Below, piece by piece: positions 3,685-5,471 of a stretch of 5,471 nt of DNA. The stretch lies in assembly GCA_951800555.1 (NCBI GenBank), contig CATOJU010000078.1:1-5471 (forward strand), given 5' to 3'. Under the pieces are notes generated by a model. The model made no database searches. It was not told where the DNA came from and worked only from the letters and a program-made list of their open reading frames with translations. Made by a program: the position numbers and the translations under genes. Numbering within the stretch: the stretch's first letter is position 1; each line of letters begins with the position of its first letter. The stretch is from an uncultured Rickettsiales bacterium (GTDB lineage: Bacteria; Pseudomonadota; Alphaproteobacteria; Rickettsiales; UBA1997).

Positions 3685-5471
3685 TTAAATGTTTTTTCCT
3701 TCTTTCTCTTCATTTAAAAAATTTTCAAATAAACTAATTGTATTATTTAAAGAATTTTTAAATTTTTCATCAGATATAATATTTTCTCTAAAAGGATTAT
3801 TTCTTAAATTATATTTCTTTTTTATATCAGATAGCATAGTATTTGTATCTTTTATTTTTTGTATTTTTTCCTTAATACTCTTTGATCTTGTTGAAATATC
3901 TTTTAATATTGTATTAAAATAACAAATAATTGTATTTATATTTTTATTTTCTATAGCAAGATCAATTATTTCTTGTTCTTCTTCTTCTTTAACTGAAGAT
4001 ATATCTATATCTGGATGTTGAAGCAAAAGATTAATAATTTCAATATTTCCTTTTTTAACAGCATAATGTAATGGCGTTTCTCCATGTTCATCTTTTGCAT
4101 TTATATCTATATTTGGTTGCTCAAGTAAAAGGTTGATAATATTAGTATTTTCTGTTTTTATAGCATAATCAATTATTTTTTTTTCTTCTTTATTTGGTAT
4201 ATCTATATCATGTCTTTCGAGTAAAGACTCAAGTACTATTGATTTATCTTCTATAATTGCATAATTAATTATTATTTCTTTTTCTATATCGGATATATTT
4301 ATACTATTATTTTTAAGTAAAGATTGAATTGATTCTGGCTCATCTTTAATAATATAGTTAGCTATTATTATTTTTCTTATTTCAACATTTCCACTTTTAA
4401 TAGCATGGTATAATGGTGTTTTACCCCGATTATCTTTTGCATTTATATCTATATTTTTATTTTTCATTAATAATTCAATTATTTTAATATTTCCACTTTT
4501 AATAGCATAATATAATGGTGTTTTACCCCAATTATCTTTTGCATTTATATCTATTTTTGACTGTTCAAGTAAAAGTTTGATAATTTCTGTATTTTCTTTT
4601 TCAATAGCATAATGTAATGGTGTTTCTCCCCAAAGATCTTTTACATTTATATCTACATTTGGTTGTTTAAGTAAAAAATTAATAATTTCTAGATTTTCTT
4701 TTTCAATAGCATAGTGAAGTGATGTTCTTTTGGGGGATGATAAATAATTAAAAAATGTTTCTTTTATATTTACATCTATTTTTGGTTGTTCAAGTAAAAG
4801 GTTGATAATTTCAATATTTCCTTTTTTAATAGCATAATGTAATGGTGTTTCAACCCAATAATCTTTTGCATTTATATCTATTTTTGGTTGTTCAAGTAAA
4901 AGGTTGATAATTTCTAGATTTCCTTCTTTAATAGCATAATGTAATGGTGTTTCTCTCACATATTTTCCTGCATTTATATCTATATTTGGTTGTTTAAGTA
5001 AAAATTTAACAATTTCTAGATTTCCTTCTTTAATAGCATAATGTAATGGTGTTATTCCACAACTATCTTTTGCATTTATATCTATATTTGGTTGTTTAAG
5101 TAAAAATTTAACTATTTCTGTATTTTCTTTTATAACAGCATAATGTAGTGGTGTTATTCCGTAATCACTTTTTATATTTATCTTTATATTTGGATGTTGA
5201 AGTAAAAGATTAATAATTTCTAGATTTTCTTTTCCAATAGCATAATGTAATGGTGTTTCTCCCCAAAGACCTTTTACATTTATATCTACATTTGGTTGTT
5301 TAAGTAAAAGTTTGATAATTTCTGTATTTCCTTCTTCAATAGCGTAATGTAATGGTGTTTTTTCACAATCACCTTTTACATTTATCTTTATATTTGGTTG
5401 TTTAAGTAAAAGATTAATAATTTCTAGATTTCCTTTTATAACAGCATAATGTAATGGTGTTCCAATCCAAT
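3685..5471 (-). CDS. Large ankyrin-repeat protein, 3' part (N-terminus beyond the window)
   Basis: The frame is open from the right edge (first full codon 5469-5467) to TAA at 3687-3685, giving 594 visible residues with no start reached. The GTG at 4959 is an internal valine: ankyrin repeats continue upstream in the same frame without a stop. Most of the protein is 34-residue units of the form 'D.WGETPLHYAIK.GNLEIINLLL.QPNIDINAK', each a helix-turn-helix-loop for protein binding. About 11 regular units are followed by roughly five degenerate ones (about 190-75 residues from the C-terminus), including one clear return to PLHYAVKKGN. The last 75 residues form a charged tail (RSKSIKEKIQKIKDTN ... 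FENFLNEEKEGKNI), probably helical. Such proteins in intracellular bacteria are often secreted effectors, but no secretion signal can be assessed with the N-terminus missing. It has its own terminator and is convergent with the ribosomal operon. Confidence 0.93.
   Translation of the reverse strand, partial: WIGTPLHYAVIKGNLEIINLLLKQPNIKINVKGDCEKTPLHYAIEEGNTEIIKLLLKQPNVDINVKGLWGETPLHYAIGKENLEIINLLLQHPNIKINIKSDYGITPLHYAVIKENTEIVKFLLKQPNIDINAKDSCGITPLHYAIKEGNLEIVKFLLKQPNIDINAGKYVRETPLHYAIKEGNLEIINLLLEQPKIDINAKDYWVETPLHYAIKKGNIEIINLLLEQPKIDVNIKETFFNYLSSPKRTSLHYAIEKENLEIINFLLKQPNVDINVKDLWGETPLHYAIEKENTEIIKLLLEQSKIDINAKDNWGKTPLYYAIKSGNIKIIELLMKNKNIDINAKDNRGKTPLYHAIKSGNVEIRKIIIANYIIKDEPESIQSLLKNNSINISDIEKEIIINYAIIEDKSIVLESLLERHDIDIPNKEEKKIIDYAIKTENTNIINLLLEQPNIDINAKDEHGETPLHYAVKKGNIEIINLLLQHPDIDISSVKEEEEQEIIDLAIENKNINTIICYFNTILKDISTRSKSIKEKIQKIKDTNTMLSDIKKKYNLRNNPFRENIISDEKFKNSLNNTISLFENFLNEEKEGKNI
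4368..5471 (-). repeat. In-frame 102-bp tandem repeats encoding ankyrin units
   Basis: The codon for the Ala of the 'HYA' motif recurs at 5444, 5342, 5240, 5138, 5036, 4934, 4832, 4709, 4607, 4505 and 4403 (middle base). The spacing is exactly 102 bp, except for one 123-bp step where a unit has 7 extra codons. Identity between units is high at DNA level, for example the recurring GCATAATGTAATGGTG. Degenerate units continue at less regular spacing down to about 3956. The array runs off the window. Confidence 0.92.

Noticed and set aside
3689..3922. Plus-strand open frame of 77 codons opposite the ankyrin C-terminus
   Set aside because: A Phe/Leu/Ser-rich shadow of the Lys/Glu/Asn-rich ankyrin tail; no RBS, and it overlaps a clearly real gene.
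4957..4959. GTG at 4959 as the start of the ankyrin gene
   Set aside because: It lies inside an ankyrin unit, and five further units continue upstream in the same frame without a stop.
4368..5471. CRISPR-like regular repeats
   Set aside because: The 102-bp period is an open reading frame of 34-codon ankyrin units with no separate spacers.

Overview
The window is strongly A+T-rich and carries a typical alphaproteobacterial set of housekeeping genes: the C-terminus of a DUF1013/TrcR-type regulator, ribosomal protein L25 (rplY), and the S6-S18-L9 operon (rpsF-rpsR-rplI, with no priB). With the low coding density, a decaying IS200-type element and a very large ankyrin-repeat gene, this suggests a host-associated alphaproteobacterium of the Rickettsiales or a similar obligate intracellular lineage. 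This placement is inferred from gene content and composition; the species cannot be named from the window.

Layout, left to right. 1-209 (+) is the end of trcR. 253-885 (+) is rplY, closed by a strong intrinsic terminator at 900-936. 937-1490 is an A+T-rich gap of about 550 bp with no convincing large gene. It holds one possible 17-residue hydrophobic reading frame on the minus strand with a plausible promoter and RBS, and a 133-bp inverted-repeat structure. A near-consensus promoter (1495-1523) and a leader hairpin (1544-1558) precede rpsF (1602-1949), rpsR (1966-2265) and rplI (2277-2849), which form one tight operon.

2864-3575 is a complete-looking but dead IS200/IS605-family element of about 710 bp. 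It has a terminal hairpin at each end, and a tnpA pseudogene on the minus strand with two in-frame stops and the catalytic tyrosine replaced by histidine. A large leader hairpin covers the tnpA ribosome binding site. The element fills the space between the end of the ribosomal operon and the convergent end of the ankyrin gene.

3593-3629 is an intrinsic terminator for the minus-strand gene that follows. 3685-5471 (-) is the 3' part of an ankyrin-repeat gene. The frame stays open to the right edge, so 594 residues are visible and the N-terminus is missing. The protein has about 16 repeat units, most on an exact 102-bp period, then a charged C-terminal tail. It is plausibly an effector or other host-interaction protein, but nothing in the window proves secretion.

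I found no new defence or metabolic system. The points most worth a second look are the domestication-like position and decay of the IS200 copy, the repeat turnover inside the ankyrin gene, the leader hairpin of the S6/S18 operon, and the possible small hydrophobic peptide gene.
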